DNA of 64,000 bases from Pontibacter litorisediminis (GCF_029360645.1 NZ_JARDUA010000001.1:620001-684000); one strand, 5' to 3'. Positions 36,455 to 44,834 are shown, counted from the stretch's first letter. Notes: a model not told the origin generated them from the sequence alone. Program-made: numbers and translations.

Positions 36455-37082
36455 AGTAATCAGGGTTTCAGTTAGCGGGCATGGAAGAAAATTTCTTGCA
36501 GGTCGTCCAGAATTAACATTGCCCGGGGCGGCGGCACATTACCTCCACCTGTGTTACCGATTGGTATCTTGCCCGTCCAGATTCGACGCTGCCTACCAGC
36601 AGGCGCGGCAGCTGCCCCATCGTTTCCTTGGCGATTTTGGATTAAACCAGAACAAAGGCATGTTCAAGTGTACGGCGGAATGCGCCATGGGGTATGGCTG
36701 GCACAGCAAGTGCGCCTGCTCGAGGTCTACTCTCAGTCCATTGACAGCTGGCCATTCTTCTGCTCGGTATAGTAGGCGTCCAACCCTGCTTGGTAGTATG
36801 GCCGAAGCCCAACGGGCATTGTCTAGTTGATTTTTATACTTGATGTGCAGGTATTTCTGACGCAAAACCACTGCTACTGGCCTGCAAACGCATTGCATTG
36901 TTTAGCTGCAGGCAGCACAGGTACCACCCTTTACCCAAGATGATATTCATAAACTAATTGGCTATGGTGCCATTCACGAACAGCGTGCCGAATCCGGCAT
37001 TATCTGTTGAAACTATGAGCAAGAGCCAGGAAAGCTCCGCGTTTAGAGGTATTGGCGTAGCCTGGTGAGGTGAAGTGTATAA
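36455..37082. other. About 630 bp upstream of the metal-efflux pair, possibly a gene relic
   Basis: Short plus-strand frames contain fragments such as RFDAAYQQARQL and VYSQSIDSWPFF in different frames, which faintly recall N-terminal parts of TolC/CusC-type outer-membrane efflux proteins. This would suit a decayed efflux gene next to the P-type ATPase. The resemblance is weak and no continuous frame exists. One TATACTT lies near 36834. Confidence 0.25.
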
Positions 37083-38045
37083 TTATGTCGCTTTAGGAGT
37101 TTGACTTGGTAATCCTCTATCGTAATCATAAGGTTTACCAATCAATTTCACTTCATAAGGATTGCTGACGCCTTTCAGGTTCAGGTAGTCGCACCCTAAA
37201 GAATAAGGTGGGTTTTTCAGTAATCGGTAAGCAACTGCTGAGATAACAAAACTGTTGTTCAGTTCTTTGGTAGCAGCTTGCAACCGGGCTGCCACGTTCA
37301 CAGGAAAGCCCATCACCGTCAGGTTATGACTAAGCCCAATGCCCACGTTACCCACTATCACCTTCCCCACGTGCACGCCTATGCCTACTTCAAACGTATG
37401 GTTGAAGTAGGGTCGCATGTAGGTGTTATTAAAGATTTTTAGATCAGCCAGGATCTTCAGACCGGCTAGTACAGCAGACTCGGTAGCCTGCCTGACCTTG
37501 CTGTGTAACCCGAATACAGCATAAAGCCCGTCACCGGCTGTGTCTATAATTTCACCGTCGTATTGGGCAATGGCATTTTTAAAAAGCGCGAAGATCCTGC
37601 GCATGATGTGTATGACATCAAAAGGCAGGTTTGCTTCAATAAAGGGTGTAAAATTGCGGATGTCAATGAAGAAAAGCGCCAACTTGCGGCGCTCACCCAA
37701 TGCACTCCGTTTATCGGCTTCTGTATCATCAATAAAAATATAGCGGTCCGTTTCGTCCCGTATCAAGCGCTGCACCTCCACCCCTTCTCCGCTCACCCGC
37801 GACTGGCAGGCAAGCCGCACGTTGTCCGGAAACTTCTTTACGTTCTTGATGGCACGCTCATAGCTAGTAGGCGGACTTAGCTGCTCCTGCCCTTTCAGCA
37901 CAAGTATCCTACAGGTAGTGCATTGTCCTTTCCCACCACAGGCGTGAAAATGTGGTATACCTGCTGCCAGCGATGCCTGCAGTATTGTCTGGTCTTCGGC
38001 TACCGGTACCACTTTCTCCCCCTTAAAATTTACCAAGTGGGTCAT
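37083..38045 (-). CDS. Ferredoxin-linked class III adenylate/guanylate cyclase
   Basis: A 320-residue fusion. Residues 1-90 are a 2Fe-2S ferredoxin domain with Cys36, Cys42, Cys45 and Cys80 (HACGGKGQCTTC, then RLACQSRV). Residues 115-310 form a class III cyclase: metal-binding Asp128 (FFIDIRNFTPF) and Asp172 (DTAGDGLYAVFG), then FEVGIGVHVGKVIVGNVG and the transition-state Asn/Arg of FPVNVAARLQAATK. All catalytic landmarks appear present. Cyclic nucleotide formation controlled by the redox state of the cluster is the inferred role. It is the last gene of the leftward series 40860 to 37083, separated from the GNAT gene by 14 bp. A Crp/Fnr gene lies at 41315. Confidence 0.88.
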   Translation of the reverse strand: MTHLVNFKGEKVVPVAEDQTILQASLAAGIPHFHACGGKGQCTTCRILVLKGQEQLSPPTSYERAIKNVKKFPDNVRLACQSRVSGEGVEVQRLIRDETDRYIFIDDTEADKRSALGERRKLALFFIDIRNFTPFIEANLPFDVIHIMRRIFALFKNAIAQYDGEIIDTAGDGLYAVFGLHSKVRQATESAVLAGLKILADLKIFNNTYMRPYFNHTFEVGIGVHVGKVIVGNVGIGLSHNLTVMGFPVNVAARLQAATKELNNSFVISAVAYRLLKNPPYSLGCDYLNLKGVSNPYEVKLIGKPYDYDRGLPSQTPKAT

Positions 38046-38059
38046 TCGGAATTATTCTT

Positions 38060-38365
38060 TCAAGATGATGCTATACTTTTACCGCCTCCTTTATGTACCA
38101 GGTGCTGATACTCTGGATGTTTTTTAAGGTACGCCCGCATATAAGGGCATAGCGGAACCAGTTGCAGATCATTTGCAGCAGTGAAGTTCAAGACATACTT
38201 GGTCATGGCAGCTGCTATGCCGCGGCCTTCGAGTTGCCTGGGCACTTCGGTATGCAGAACGGTTATCACACCGGGCCGTAATTTATACACAATGAAAGCC
38301 GTATGCCCTTCAATATTGGTTTCAAACCTGTGCTGGGCTGGATTGTCTTTTACTTCTAGCTCCAT
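38060..38365 (-). CDS. Small GNAT-like N-acetyltransferase (YjdJ-type)
   Basis: A 101-residue minimal GNAT fold: a beta strand with FIVYKLRPGVITVLHTEVP, then the acetyl-CoA loop QLEGRGIAAAMTKYVLNFT (RGIAAAM), then LQLVPLCPYMRAYLKKHPEY. The C-terminal CPY...HPEY pattern is that of the short YjdJ/NAT8-like-related family. The substrate is unknown. It begins 4 bp after the esterase stop and ends 14 bp before the cyclase, so the three are almost certainly one transcript. Confidence 0.85.
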   Translation of the reverse strand: MELEVKDNPAQHRFETNIEGHTAFIVYKLRPGVITVLHTEVPRQLEGRGIAAAMTKYVLNFTAANDLQLVPLCPYMRAYLKKHPEYQHLVHKGGGKSIASS

Positions 38366-38369
38366 GGTC

Positions 38370-39008
38370 TTAACCGTTGTTTGAGGTTGTTATCAGTTGG
38401 GTTGCCAGGTCCAACTCTTCCTGCAGGATGGTATGCGGTCGCCCTGGGTATACTTTTTTGGTGACCACAGCGCCCAAGCCTTCTAACACTTTTACCGTTT
38501 CCTCTATTCTGCTAACGGGCACGTGCGGATCAGGATCGCCTGTGGTGATCAGCACCGGCGTACCGGCAAAGTCGCCAGTATACCTCTGTGTGTCTAACTG
38601 CTGCCCAATAAGACCGCCGGTAAAAAGCAGCAGGCCGCCATACTTCCTGGCATTCCGTGCAGCATATTCCGAGGCAAGGCAGGCGCCCTGTGAAAAGCCT
38701 CCGATAACTATTGCTTCACTCTTTACCCCTTGCTCCAGTATAGCTTGTATCAACTCGTCCAGCCGCTCCAGCGCAGAGTCCAGAGCAGGTTGATTCTGCT
38801 CTTCGGGAGCCATAAAGCTGTAGGGGTACCAGCTGTGATTGGTAGCCTGTGGGGCAAAGAGGGTAAAGTCCTGCACGGGGAGGTAATTGGCCAGGTCCAA
38901 TATACTTTGGGCAGAAGCCCCACGGCCATGCACCAGCACAAGTGCTTTACTGGTTTCTGACAAAGGCTTCCCCTTCGTCATTACGTCTTCAGTGTGGGTA
39001 TAACTCAT
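38370..39008 (-). CDS. Phospholipase/carboxylesterase family hydrolase (MhqD-like)
   Basis: A 212-residue alpha/beta hydrolase with no signal peptide. Motifs are VLVHGRGASAQS (oxyanion region), GGFSQGACLASEYAARN with nucleophile Ser in GFSQG, TGDPDPHVPVSR (Asp) and YPGRPHTIL (His). It matches the MhqD/carboxylesterase-2 group. In Bacillus, mhqD and mhqO are co-regulated against quinones, and here an MhqO-like dioxygenase is the next gene upstream. A later ATG (the M of MTKGKPLS, residue 10) is an alternative start. Confidence 0.87.
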   Translation of the reverse strand: MSYTHTEDVMTKGKPLSETSKALVLVHGRGASAQSILDLANYLPVQDFTLFAPQATNHSWYPYSFMAPEEQNQPALDSALERLDELIQAILEQGVKSEAIVIGGFSQGACLASEYAARNARKYGGLLLFTGGLIGQQLDTQRYTGDFAGTPVLITTGDPDPHVPVSRIEETVKVLEGLGAVVTKKVYPGRPHTILQEELDLATQLITTSNNG

Positions 39009-39308
39009 CGTTCCTCATTGATAGTATGAAAGATTTGCCTTATGCATGTGTTACGCAGACAGAGATGCAGTGGGCGGAATTCAGGTTGCATGTTTTATGC
39101 GCTTTGCCAGTGATTGCTTTCAGGAGCAGCCCTGCCCCTACTCACGGCACTGCTCGTAGACCAGCGACGTTCTAATTCGATATCCCTAGTCTCATAAAAA
39201 GAGATACAGCCAGGCCTGTGCCATGTGAACTCTTCATCAGGAATGGGCTCAACTTGACGTAAACATGCATTCAGCTTTTTGATCGAGACAGCCTCCTTTT
39301 GCACTAAG
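39009..39308. other. 300-bp gap inside the electrophile-defence series
   Basis: A 69-codon minus-strand frame (39095-39304, starting MQKEAVSIKKLNACLRQVEP) faintly resembles the N-terminus of Crp/Fnr proteins but breaks off, so it may be a remnant. Otherwise nothing was seen. Confidence 0.3.
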
Positions 39309-40250
39309 TTAGTCTACTTTGGGCAACTGAGCTTCTATCTCGGCTCTGCGGGATTCGTATCGTGGCGGCAGCAGCAAACTCGAACCCAGCTTATCCCACG
39401 ACTCGTCAATGCCGAAGCCCGGGTTATCCGTAGCGATTTCGAACAGCACGCCACCTGGTTCACGGAAATAGAGCGAGTAGAAGTAGTTACGGTCTATTTT
39501 ATTGGTGATGTTGTACCCAAGCCCGGCAATCTTGTCATGGAAATGCATCAGCACTTCCTCGTTCTTTACCCGGAATGCAATGTGGTGGTTAGTGCCCGTT
39601 CCGCCAATACCGCGGGATTCGTTTGGCAGCTCCACCAGGTCAACAATGTTGGCCGTACCCACTGCATCGGTTTTGTACCGGAAACGGTTACCGCTTTGCT
39701 CCTGAAAGGTATACCCAAAGATATCCGTCAAGACCTTGGCAGTCTTCTCTTTGCTCTGCAGGGTCAGGGTTACCCCATGGAAGCCTTTGGTGGCCACATC
39801 TGCTTTTACTTCTTCGGTCTCCCAGGGGGTCCGGTTATCCGGGTGCTTTGGTATAACCAACTCCAGCTTGAGGCCGTCCGGATCCAGGAAGGTCAGGTAC
39901 TTCTCGCCAAACTTTTCAGATGGCTTGTTGTAGATCACGTTGTGCTGCTCGAAGCGGTTTATCCAGAAGTCAAAGCTGCCTTCGGGCACGGCATAGGCAA
40001 TATTGGTGGCCATTCCGGTACCGGCACTTCCTCGGCGGGCATCTTCATAGGGGAAGAAGGTGAGGATATTACCTGCACTGCCTCTTTCATCGCCGTAATA
40101 GAAATGGTAAGTACCCGGGTCATCAAAGTTTACGGTTTTTTTGAGCAGCCGCAGCCCCAGAACTTTTGTATAAAAATCAAGATTTTGCTTGGCCATACCC
40201 GCAATCGCTGTGATATGGTGCAAGCCTGCTATTCTGTTTTCCATGTTCAT
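39309..40250 (-). CDS. Ring-cleaving dioxygenase, glyoxalase/VOC superfamily (MhqO-like)
   Basis: A 313-residue protein with two VOC modules: the first begins IAGLHHITAIAGMAKQNLDF, the second contains FHGVTLTLQSKEKTAKVLTD and later HHIAFRVKNEEVLMHF. Metal ligands are predicted as His in GLHHIT, His in HHIAFRV and Glu in PGGVLFEIATDNPG. Homologues such as MhqO, MhqE and LinE-type enzymes cleave hydroquinones or catechols. It lies 70 bp downstream of yceI and upstream of the MhqD-like esterase. Confidence 0.9.
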   Translation of the reverse strand: MNMENRIAGLHHITAIAGMAKQNLDFYTKVLGLRLLKKTVNFDDPGTYHFYYGDERGSAGNILTFFPYEDARRGSAGTGMATNIAYAVPEGSFDFWINRFEQHNVIYNKPSEKFGEKYLTFLDPDGLKLELVIPKHPDNRTPWETEEVKADVATKGFHGVTLTLQSKEKTAKVLTDIFGYTFQEQSGNRFRYKTDAVGTANIVDLVELPNESRGIGGTGTNHHIAFRVKNEEVLMHFHDKIAGLGYNITNKIDRNYFYSLYFREPGGVLFEIATDNPGFGIDESWDKLGSSLLLPPRYESRRAEIEAQLPKVD

Positions 40251-40320
40251 TCCTTTTTATCGCCATCTCCTTGATTTACAGGTATACGGCGTAGGTTAGC
40301 TTTTAAGAAGTCGGTAATGG

Positions 40321-40860
40321 TCAGGTTGTTTGTTTTACCAGTTGAACCTCAGCTTGCAGCTTTATCTCATCGCTTACCACCACATTGCCCGCTTCGGTCA
40401 CGGCGTTCCAGGAAAGGCCAAATTCCTTACGGCTTATCTGCCCTGTTACTGTGAAACCGGCTTTTGTCTGCCCGTACGGGTCCACTACAATGCCGCCAAA
40501 ATCCACCTTCACCGTTATCGGCTTCGTTATATCCCGTATGCTCAGCTCTCCGTGTAACCGGTAATCGCTGCCTCCTACATTTTCATAGCCGGTGGCAACA
40601 AAACCTATCTCGTTGTGCTTCTCCACATCAAAGAAGTCCGGCGACTTCAGGTGGGTGTCGCGTTGCTCGTTGTTGGTGCTGATCGAGTTTACGTCAGCCG
40701 TGAAAATCACCCTCTCGGCATCGGTGAATTCCTCATTCGGCGTCCAGGCTTCTATGTTAAAGTTTCTGAAGTAGCCGGTCACGGTGGTGATCATCAGGTG
40801 TTTTACCTTAAACTGTACTTCGCTGTGCATGGGGTCTACTACCCATTTGATATCTGCCAT
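40321..40860 (-). CDS. yceI: YceI-family protein
   Basis: From the preferred start MADIKWVVDPMHSEVQFKVK the product has 179 residues (an upstream ATG at 40884 adds 8). It is a lipocalin-like beta barrel with the YceI pattern: HSEVQFKVKHLMITTVTGYF, FTADVNSISTNNEQRDTHLK, SPDFFDVEKHNEIGFV, and FTVTGQISRKEFGLSWN. There is no signal peptide, so this member is cytoplasmic, unlike the E. coli protein. The family binds polyprenoid or amphiphilic ligands. It is first in the leftward operon and directly behind the palindromic operator. Confidence 0.9.
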   Translation of the reverse strand: MADIKWVVDPMHSEVQFKVKHLMITTVTGYFRNFNIEAWTPNEEFTDAERVIFTADVNSISTNNEQRDTHLKSPDFFDVEKHNEIGFVATGYENVGGSDYRLHGELSIRDITKPITVKVDFGGIVVDPYGQTKAGFTVTGQISRKEFGLSWNAVTEAGNVVVSDEIKLQAEVQLVKQTT

Positions 40861-40909
40861 AGTTCTTTTCATTAACGAGTACAAGCGCGTGATGTCTTGT
40901 TATAGACAA

Positions 40910-40938
40910 CAAATGTACATACATTTAATGTATATACA
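40910..40938 (-). promoter_or_regulatory. Palindromic operator overlapping the yceI operon promoter
   Basis: TGTACATACATT (40914-40925) and AATGTATATACA (40927-40938) form a 12-bp inverted repeat with one mismatch around a central T. On the minus strand TACATTTG (positions 40910-40917) fits the TAnnTTTG -7 element, so the palindrome covers the promoter spacer and core, as expected for a repressor. Size and symmetry suit MarR/HxlR-type repressors, which control quinone-defence genes in Bacillus. No such regulator gene is in the window. Confidence 0.65.
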
Positions 40939-41314
40939 TGCAAGACCTGCAAAAAGTTTAATTTCTTGTATCCCGCACCTCAACGGCTAGGCAACATAAA
41001 CATGTAGAAGAGCCACAGCTTTAACAGGCCGCCATCAGGATACGCCAATAAAACAGATACTTTGCCCCGTCGCGGAGCCTTCTCGCACCACGTGAGGTCG
41101 CGACGGAGCCTGAGCGCTTTCTGCTGTCTACATCAGCCAAAGACACCAGCGCGCCTGCCATTGATTCGGTCAGACCTAAGCTGGTGCTGCTTAAAGACAA
41201 AGCGGTAGCGGTATAACCATATTGAAAGAAACTTAAACTTTTACCCCTGCACTTAGTTTACCTGCCAGAACATGAAGCTGTATCGCTTTTAGAGGAAAGA
41301 CTCTACTGAATACA
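40939..41314. other. About 375 bp before the Crp/Fnr gene
   Basis: Includes a GC-rich stretch (41070-41130) with the partial inverted repeat GTCGCG/CGCGAC. No gene is recognised. Confidence 0.35.
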
Positions 41315-41884
41315 ATGTACGATCAATTAAAAGCCTTTATTAAAAGCAGAACAAGTATAGACGAGGCCTCCCTGGAACAGATTTGTTCTCTCTTCGAGTA
41401 TGTAAAAACCAAGCGAAATGAGCATTTACTGTATTATAGCGAAGTGTGCCAGCATTACTATTTTGTAAACAAGGGCTGCATCCGTCTATATACGATCAAT
41501 AAAGACGGGATTGAGACAACTCGCTTTTTTGCCTTTGAAGGCGGGTTTGGAACAGCGCTGCCAAGCCTGATTGAACAAACCCCTGCCGGCGAATACATGC
41601 AGACCATCGAGAAATCTGAGCTTCTCAAAATCTCCAGGGATGACTTTTTCCACCTGGTTGACACTTTGCCGCAATTCGCCTTCATTTATAGGCAGATACT
41701 AGAGCTGGGTTTTGTTACTGCCCAAAAGCGGATTTACGGTTTCCAGGGGTTTGACGCACTGGAGAAAGTACAATGGGTTATCCAGCACCAACCGGATTTT
41801 TTGTCGCGCGTCTCAAACAAGATGGCCGCCTCCTACCTGGGCCTCTCCCCCTCCACCCTCAGCCGAGTAAAAGCCAGGCTCTGA
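41315..41884 (+). CDS. Crp/Fnr-family transcriptional regulator
   Basis: A 189-residue regulator. The N-terminal cyclic-nucleotide-binding-like barrel (NEHLLYYSEVCQHYYFVNKG, then RLYTINKDGIETTRFFAFEG) is followed by a dimer helix and a C-terminal HTH (VSNKMAASYLGLSPSTLSRV). There are no N-terminal Cys residues for an Fe-S cluster and the phosphate-binding Arg/Ser signature is not obvious, so the effector is unknown. A palindrome 4 bp after its stop sits at class-II distance from the GlcG promoter, and two related palindromes precede the sulfur genes. It is the best local candidate to bind them. Confidence 0.88.
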   Translation: MYDQLKAFIKSRTSIDEASLEQICSLFEYVKTKRNEHLLYYSEVCQHYYFVNKGCIRLYTINKDGIETTRFFAFEGGFGTALPSLIEQTPAGEYMQTIEKSELLKISRDDFFHLVDTLPQFAFIYRQILELGFVTAQKRIYGFQGFDALEKVQWVIQHQPDFLSRVSNKMAASYLGLSPSTLSRVKARL

Positions 41885-41887
41885 AAA

Positions 41888-41933
41888 CGTTGACTTAGGG
41901 CAACGCTTTTCACAAAAAGCACCGGTAGCTTTG
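41888..41933 (+). promoter_or_regulatory. Crp/Fnr-like site plus -7 element before the GlcG-like gene
   Basis: CGTTG (41888-41892) and CAACG (41901-41905) are inverted around 8 bp, centre 41896.5. TAGCTTTG (41926-41933) fits TAnnTTTG, starts 29.5 bp from the centre and lies 11 bp before the ATG. The same geometry occurs at 43410 and 46435. The palindrome follows the crp/fnr stop, so it could instead be part of a terminator. Confidence 0.6.
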
Positions 41934-41944
41934 TAAAAAAAACT

Positions 41945-42490
41945 ATGATCTACAAACTACAGCTGCTCTTACTCCTACTCATTCCAATGCTTACCAGGGC
42001 ACAGACCGGTAAGCAGGAGAACAATCCGCAAAAGGTTTGTGCCAGCCAAGAGCAGGCAGCTTACACAGTAAAAACGCACCAGCTTACCTTGGAGGCAGCT
42101 TTGGAGCTAACAAACAGGGCCCGGGCAGCAGCCCAAACATTGAACAAGGAAGTGAGCGTTGCCATCCTGGACGCGTCAGGGCAGGTGATTATGCTGACGC
42201 GGGGCAACGGCGTAGGGCCGCACAACACCGAAGCCGCCCGCAGAAAAGCCTATACCTCCCTCTCCACCAAAACGCCTACCCTAGTTCTGGCGCGTAATGC
42301 CCAAGCAAATGCCGATACCCAGAACCTGGCTAATCTTCCGGAGCTGCTATTGCTGGGCGGTGGCTACCCTATCTGGTATAAAGGGCAAGTTATTGGGGGC
42401 ATTGGCGTTGCCGGCGGCGGTGGGCCCGAGAACGATGACACTATTGCAAAATCTGCGGCAATGGAAGACGCAGCCATACTTATACATTAA
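41945..42490 (+). CDS. Exported GlcG/HbpS-family heme-binding-like protein
   Basis: A 181-residue protein with a cleavable signal peptide (LQLLLLLLIPMLTRAQ) and the GlcG/HbpS (DUF336) domain: LTLEAALELTNRARAAAQTL, then VSVAILDASGQVIMLTRGNG, AYTSLSTKTPTL and the glycine-rich end PIWYKGQVIGGIGVAGGGGP, then ENDDTIAKSAAMEDA. HbpS binds heme and senses redox state in Streptomyces; the role in Bacteroidota is unknown. It is followed after 15 bp by the HIUase-like gene on the same strand. Confidence 0.88.
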   Translation: MIYKLQLLLLLLIPMLTRAQTGKQENNPQKVCASQEQAAYTVKTHQLTLEAALELTNRARAAAQTLNKEVSVAILDASGQVIMLTRGNGVGPHNTEAARRKAYTSLSTKTPTLVLARNAQANADTQNLANLPELLLLGGGYPIWYKGQVIGGIGVAGGGGPENDDTIAKSAAMEDAAILIH

Positions 42491-42505
42491 CTTTTATACT
42501 TACTT

Positions 42506-42913
42506 ATGAGAAGTTTAGCTTTGATCGTACTGTTTGTTCTGGCAACCACCGTCGCGTTCGCGCAACCTACCAAGTACCAGTTATCAAGCCACATTCTGGA
42601 TGTTTCTACCGGTATGCCTGCCAAAGGGGTTTCGGTTGAGCTTGAGAAGCTGGACAAGAAAACCAAAACGTGGCAACAGGTGGACAAGAAAATTACCGAC
42701 GAAAAAGGGCGCATCACAGATTTTCTGGCTACCGGGCATGCGAACGAAGGTGTGTACAGGCTTCGTTTTTTGGTAGCCGATTATTTTAAAAGCAAAAAAA
42801 CAGATAGCTTTTACCCTTTTATCGAGGTAGTCTTCCAGATAAAAGACAGTGAGCATTACCACGTCCCTATCACCCTCTCGCCCTACGGGTACGCTACTTA
42901 CAGGGGTAACTAA
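42506..42913 (+). CDS. Periplasmic 5-hydroxyisourate hydrolase-like (transthyretin-like) protein
   Basis: A 135-residue protein with a signal peptide (ALIVLFVLATTVAFA). The transthyretin/HIUase core begins YQLSSHILDVSTGMPAKGVS with the N-terminal catalytic His, contains FPFI-type FYPFIEVVFQIKD and HYHVPITLSPYGYATYRGN. The C-terminal signature is YRGN in place of the usual YRGS. HIUase acts in urate degradation, but no urate oxidase or OHCU decarboxylase is here, and the Ser-to-Asn end may change activity. It is the second gene of the GlcG-like operon. Confidence 0.88.
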   Translation: MRSLALIVLFVLATTVAFAQPTKYQLSSHILDVSTGMPAKGVSVELEKLDKKTKTWQQVDKKITDEKGRITDFLATGHANEGVYRLRFLVADYFKSKKTDSFYPFIEVVFQIKDSEHYHVPITLSPYGYATYRGN

Positions 42914-42987
42914 AGGCATCTCCGGCACTGGAGATTCATACACTTCAGTTTTCCTGCCTCACGTCTGATTTCCTGTGCAGTCTTATG

Positions 42988-43046
42988 GCATTCCCCATTG
43001 CGCCTACTTCCCTTCGGGAAGTAGGCGCAATGGGGAATGCTTTTTT
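42988..43046 (+). terminator. Very long perfect hairpin with T run
   Basis: A 25-bp perfect stem (42988-43012 with 43016-43040) and a 3-nt TTC loop, followed by T6 (43041-43046). It starts 75 bp after the HIUase stop. The stem is far longer than needed for termination, so a second role (RNA stability, or origin as a small palindromic element) is possible. Confidence 0.85.
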
Positions 43047-43490
43047 ATTAACAACGCGTACCGGTACTCCTATCACAGACAGGAGCAGCAGCAACTCATA
43101 TATGCAGTTGCCATCAGCGGCTCGAATTCTGGTTCTACCTTCTGGTTTCACTTGTTTATTTGCTTCCTGAGCCTTTCCCTGCCGGTTTTTGCCTAAACAT
43201 GCTCGTTGCATTGGCTGAAACGGATGGGGATGTAGAAATGCTAACTGAAGCAAGCCCATACTCCTGCTCACCCTGGGGCTGCAGCGCTTTACACAGTTAC
43301 GGTAGTACGTAATCAAACAAGAGCGCCACAACCATCTACGTCACCCTGATGCGTAGCACCTTGAGCGCTACCTAAGATATATTTGGTGCCGTATCTTATA
43401 AACCACCTGTGTGACAAACATCACTGAACATGGCTGTGCCAAGCAATAACTTTGTACTAGAAATTGATTCATCAGTAAAAAAATTGAACC
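43047..43490. other. Leader region of the sulfur module (444 bp)
   Basis: Apart from the activator site and promoter at 43410-43454 nothing is recognised; short frames on both strands lack support. Confidence 0.4.
43410..43454 (+). promoter_or_regulatory. Crp/Fnr-like site and promoter of the persulfide dioxygenase gene
   Basis: TGTGA-CAAACA-TCACT (43410-43425, centre 43417.5) fits the CRP-type TGTGA-N6-TCACA layout. TAACTTTG (43447-43454) fits TAnnTTTG and starts 29.5 bp from the centre, which places the activator near -41.5, the class-II position. The CDS starts 37 bp further on. Confidence 0.72.
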
Positions 43491-44834
43491 ATGAAAATAA
43501 AACAGTTTGAGGACAAAGGTTTAGCCCATTATTCTTACGCTATACTTAGTGAGGCCACAAAAGAAGTGGTGTTGGTAGACCCGGCGCGCGACCCGCAGCC
43601 CTACTATGACTTTGCTGCTGCCCACGAAGCTACAATTGTAGGTGTGATCGAAACCCACCCGCACGCCGACTTTATAAGCTCGCACCTGGAGATACACAAA
43701 AAAACCGGCGCTACTATCTACACCCACAGCCTGGTAGGTGCCGATTATCCGCATGAGGCCTTCGACGATGGCGCAACGCTACAGCTTGGGGAGGTAACGC
43801 TTAAGTCGCTGCACACGCCTGGCCACTCCCCTGATTCGATCAGTGTGGTGCTGGAGCACGAGGACAGAGACAAGGCCGTATTTACCGGAGACACCCTGTT
43901 TATTGGCGATGTTGGCCGTCCGGATTTGCGGGAGAACGCCGGCAACGTAACGGCCAAGCGCGAGGAGCTTGCGCGGCAGATGTACCACAGCACCCGCGAA
44001 AAGCTGATGAGGCTGGCAGACGATGTAATGGTGTACCCGGCCCACGGCGCAGGCTCGCTCTGCGGCAAGGGCTTGAGCGAGGCCAACTCCAGCACCATTG
44101 GCGATGAGAAACTGAGCAACTATGCCCTGCAGCCCATGAGTGAAGAGGAGTTTGTGAAGGTACTGACAGCAGACCAACCCTTCATACCCAAGTACTTTGG
44201 CTACGATGTGGACCTGAACAAGCAGGGCGCACCGGATTATAAACCAAGTATAGAGGGAGTGGTACTACTGGAGAAGAACTTTGAGCCCGAAGAAGGTGCT
44301 CTGATTGTGGATGCCCGCCCTGAGAAGCTGTTTAAGAAGGGACATCTCAAAGGCGCCGTCAATATCCAGAACGGCGGTAAGTTTGAGACCTGGTTGGGAA
44401 GTATCGTGGGACCAAGCGAGCGTTACTACGTGGTGGCTTCCAGCAAGGAGGAGCTACAGGATTTGTTCGCAAAAGCAGCCAAGATTGGGTACGAGCTTCT
44501 GCTAAAAGGGGCGTTCGTGTACGACCAGCAAGGCGGTGCGAAAAGTGAAGCGTTCAATAGGGCGTCGTTCGAAGCCAACAAGGAAGACTACACGATACTA
44601 GATATCCGCAACACCTCTGAAGTGAAGGCAGGTAAGTTTTTCGGAAACTCAATCAATATCCCGCTGCCGGAGCTGAGGGAGCGCGTAGGCGAGGTTCCTA
44701 CAGAAAAGCCGGTGGTGGTGCATTGCGCGGGCGGGTACCGCTCAGCCGCAGGCAGCTCGATCGTAGAGACCGCACTGCCGGGTGTGCAGGTGCTGGATAT
44801 GAGCGAAGCCGTGAATGAGCTAAAGGAAAAGTAA
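43491..44834 (+). CDS. Persulfide dioxygenase-like MBL protein with two rhodanese domains
   Basis: A 447-residue fusion. Residues 1-250 are an ETHE1/BlhA-like metallo-beta-lactamase domain with THPHAD (His56, His58, Asp60), LHTPGHSPDS, FTGDTLFIGDVGRPDLR and YPAHGAGSLCGKGL. Two rhodanese repeats follow. The first (ALIVDARPEKLFKKGHLKGA) lacks a cysteine at the active-site loop and is probably structural. The second has Cys412 in VVHCAGGYRSAAG. It should oxidise glutathione persulfide or a bacillithiol/low-molecular-weight equivalent to sulfite and handle sulfane sulfur. It is first in the sulfur module behind a Crp/Fnr-like site. Confidence 0.9.
   Translation: MKIKQFEDKGLAHYSYAILSEATKEVVLVDPARDPQPYYDFAAAHEATIVGVIETHPHADFISSHLEIHKKTGATIYTHSLVGADYPHEAFDDGATLQLGEVTLKSLHTPGHSPDSISVVLEHEDRDKAVFTGDTLFIGDVGRPDLRENAGNVTAKREELARQMYHSTREKLMRLADDVMVYPAHGAGSLCGKGLSEANSSTIGDEKLSNYALQPMSEEEFVKVLTADQPFIPKYFGYDVDLNKQGAPDYKPSIEGVVLLEKNFEPEEGALIVDARPEKLFKKGHLKGAVNIQNGGKFETWLGSIVGPSERYYVVASSKEELQDLFAKAAKIGYELLLKGAFVYDQQGGAKSEAFNRASFEANKEDYTILDIRNTSEVKAGKFFGNSINIPLPELRERVGEVPTEKPVVVHCAGGYRSAAGSSIVETALPGVQVLDMSEAVNELKEK

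Noticed and set aside
39279..40274. 331-codon plus-strand frame opposite the ring-cleaving dioxygenase
   Set aside because: The minus-strand protein has full VOC motifs; the plus frame is a shadow with no domain.
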